From positions 62,001 through 126,000 of the forward strand of contig PNKZ01000020.1 in NCBI GenBank assembly GCA_013822735.1: a stretch of 64,000 nucleotides of DNA, read 5' to 3'. Each line of letters opens with the position of its first letter. Within the stretch, counting starts at the first letter, position 1. The notes under the pieces are model-generated. The model saw only the letters and a program-made list of their open reading frames with translations, was not told where the DNA came from and did no database searches. Shown here one piece after another: positions 63,257 to 64,000 of this stretch. Source of the stretch: Pirellula sp. (GTDB lineage: Bacteria > Planctomycetota > Planctomycetia > Pirellulales > PNKZ01). The translations under genes and the position numbers were made by a program.

Positions 63257-64000
63257 ATGCCTGAGCAGATCTATTTGGCCGTCGACCTCGGGGCTTCCAG
63301 CGGTCGGGTACTTGCCGGGCTATTCGACGGTCGACGTCTCCGGCTGGAAGAGGTCCATCGCTTTGAAAACGGCGCCGTCGACCTTGCCGGCTCGCTGCAA
63401 TGGAACGTGCTCGGACTGTGGCAGCACATTCTCACCGGCCTGCGTTCGGCCCGCTCGAAGTACGGCGACCGGATTCAAAGCGTCGGCGTCGATACCTGGG
63501 GCGTCGACTTCGCACTACTCGGCCGCGACGACGTCTTGCTCGGCAATCCGGTTTCGTATCGCGACAAACGAACCGAAGGAATGATGGATCGCGCCATCGC
63601 GCAACTCGGCCGCGAAGAGATCTTCGCGCATACCGGTTTGCAGTTCATGCCGATCAACACGCTCTATCAATTCATGGGGCTTGCGGCGCAGAACTCTCCC
63701 TGGCTGGAAGCGGCGAAGTCGTTCCTAATGATGCCCGACTTCTTCCATTGGTTGCTCACCGGCGTGAAGGCCAACGAAGTCACCAACGCGACGACGACGC
63801 AATTCTTCAATCCGGTGCGGCGCGGCTGGGCCGTGGAGTTGCTCGACAAGCTGCAACTGCCGACGCACTTGCTTGGCCCGCTCGTCGAGCCGGGCACCAA
63901 GCTCGGCGCGCTGCGCGCGAGCGTCTGCGCCGAAACGGGGCTCGGTCCGATCGACGTCGTGCTGCCGGGCACGCACGATACGGCGAGCGCCGTCATGGCG
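63257..64000 (+). CDS. rhaB: Rhamnulokinase, 5' part (runs off the window)
   Basis: The first 248 residues of a FGGY-family kinase; the frame is still open at the window edge, so the C-terminal ATPase half is missing here. It has the N-terminal ATP-binding start LAVDLGASSGRVLAGLFDGRRL, SVGVDTWGVDFALL, NPVSYRDKRTEGMMD, FMPINTLYQF, FLMMPDFFHWLLTG and PGTHDTASAVMA. DLGASSGR and TGLQFMPINTLYQ are specific for RhaB over xylulokinase. It phosphorylates rhamnulose to rhamnulose-1-phosphate, fitting growth on rhamnose-rich sulfated polymers. The upstream gap shows only the cysH promoter. Confidence 0.93.
   Translation, partial: MPEQIYLAVDLGASSGRVLAGLFDGRRLRLEEVHRFENGAVDLAGSLQWNVLGLWQHILTGLRSARSKYGDRIQSVGVDTWGVDFALLGRDDVLLGNPVSYRDKRTEGMMDRAIAQLGREEIFAHTGLQFMPINTLYQFMGLAAQNSPWLEAAKSFLMMPDFFHWLLTGVKANEVTNATTTQFFNPVRRGWAVELLDKLQLPTHLLGPLVEPGTKLGALRASVCAETGLGPIDVVLPGTHDTASAVMA

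Overview
The window comes from a GC-rich planctomycete, most likely of the order Pirellulales. Four things point there: paired secreted c-type cytochrome modules (DUF1592 with DUF1552, and DUF1549/DUF1553 with DUF1501), three secreted Cys-type sulfatases, two DUF1080 proteins, and a BBP7-type outer-membrane barrel. Shine-Dalgarno signals are weak or absent, so most starts were chosen by ATG position, signal peptides and family length. The whole stretch looks chromosomal; there is no insertion sequence, phage, CRISPR array or rRNA.

Layout. 64-5457 (minus): a DUF1592 multi-domain cytochrome and its Tat-exported DUF1552 partner, a RidA-like deaminase and an MTA phosphorylase. 5644-8901: two convergent sulfatases. 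9140-11462: a CTP-dependent polyprenol/phytol-kinase-like membrane protein, a GNAT enzyme and a fasciclin protein with a clear terminator. 11949-15896 (minus): the DUF1501/DUF1553 pair. 16145-18751: an esterase-esterase-SMP-30 fusion. 18767-26794 (minus): a giant soluble hybrid sensor kinase (eight PAS domains, one GAF), a TadG-like VWA protein and an exported helical protein. 26936-29596: DUF1080, tRNA-Ala(CGC) with a terminator, and a DUF5009/HGSNAT-like membrane acyltransferase. 29700-38403 (minus): ThuA, Uma2, aldehyde dehydrogenase, MFS transporter, S9 peptidase, TraB-like protein. 38684-43329: DUF486, DJ-1/PfpI, sugar isomerase-like, BBP7 and two small unknowns. 43500-51080: PIG-L deacetylase and the housekeeping genes rsmA, xseA and holA, with a metallopeptidase-like protein and a lipoprotein-like protein. 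51141-56531: an FGE-fold protein without catalytic cysteines, DUF1080, a PilZ-like protein, a ParD/ParE toxin-antitoxin pair, CHAD and TlpA-like thioredoxin. 56669-64000: a pteridine-reductase-like SDR, an RlmI-type methyltransferase, an esterase, a sulfatase, an Rrf2 regulator, an APS-reductase-type CysH and the 5' part of rhamnulokinase.

The theme is breakdown of complex, probably sulfated, polysaccharides: sulfatases, esterases, DUF1080 and rhamnulokinase, with sulfur assimilation at the right edge.

The most unusual signal lies between genes. At least eight intergenic loci carry short arrays with a strict 7-bp period, built on different words (CTCATAA, CAATGAC, CTCACCA, GCTGAAT, GTAGCTA, CTCACCC). 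Several are folded into inverted repeats, and several end at or within a few bases of the stop codon of a minus-strand gene.
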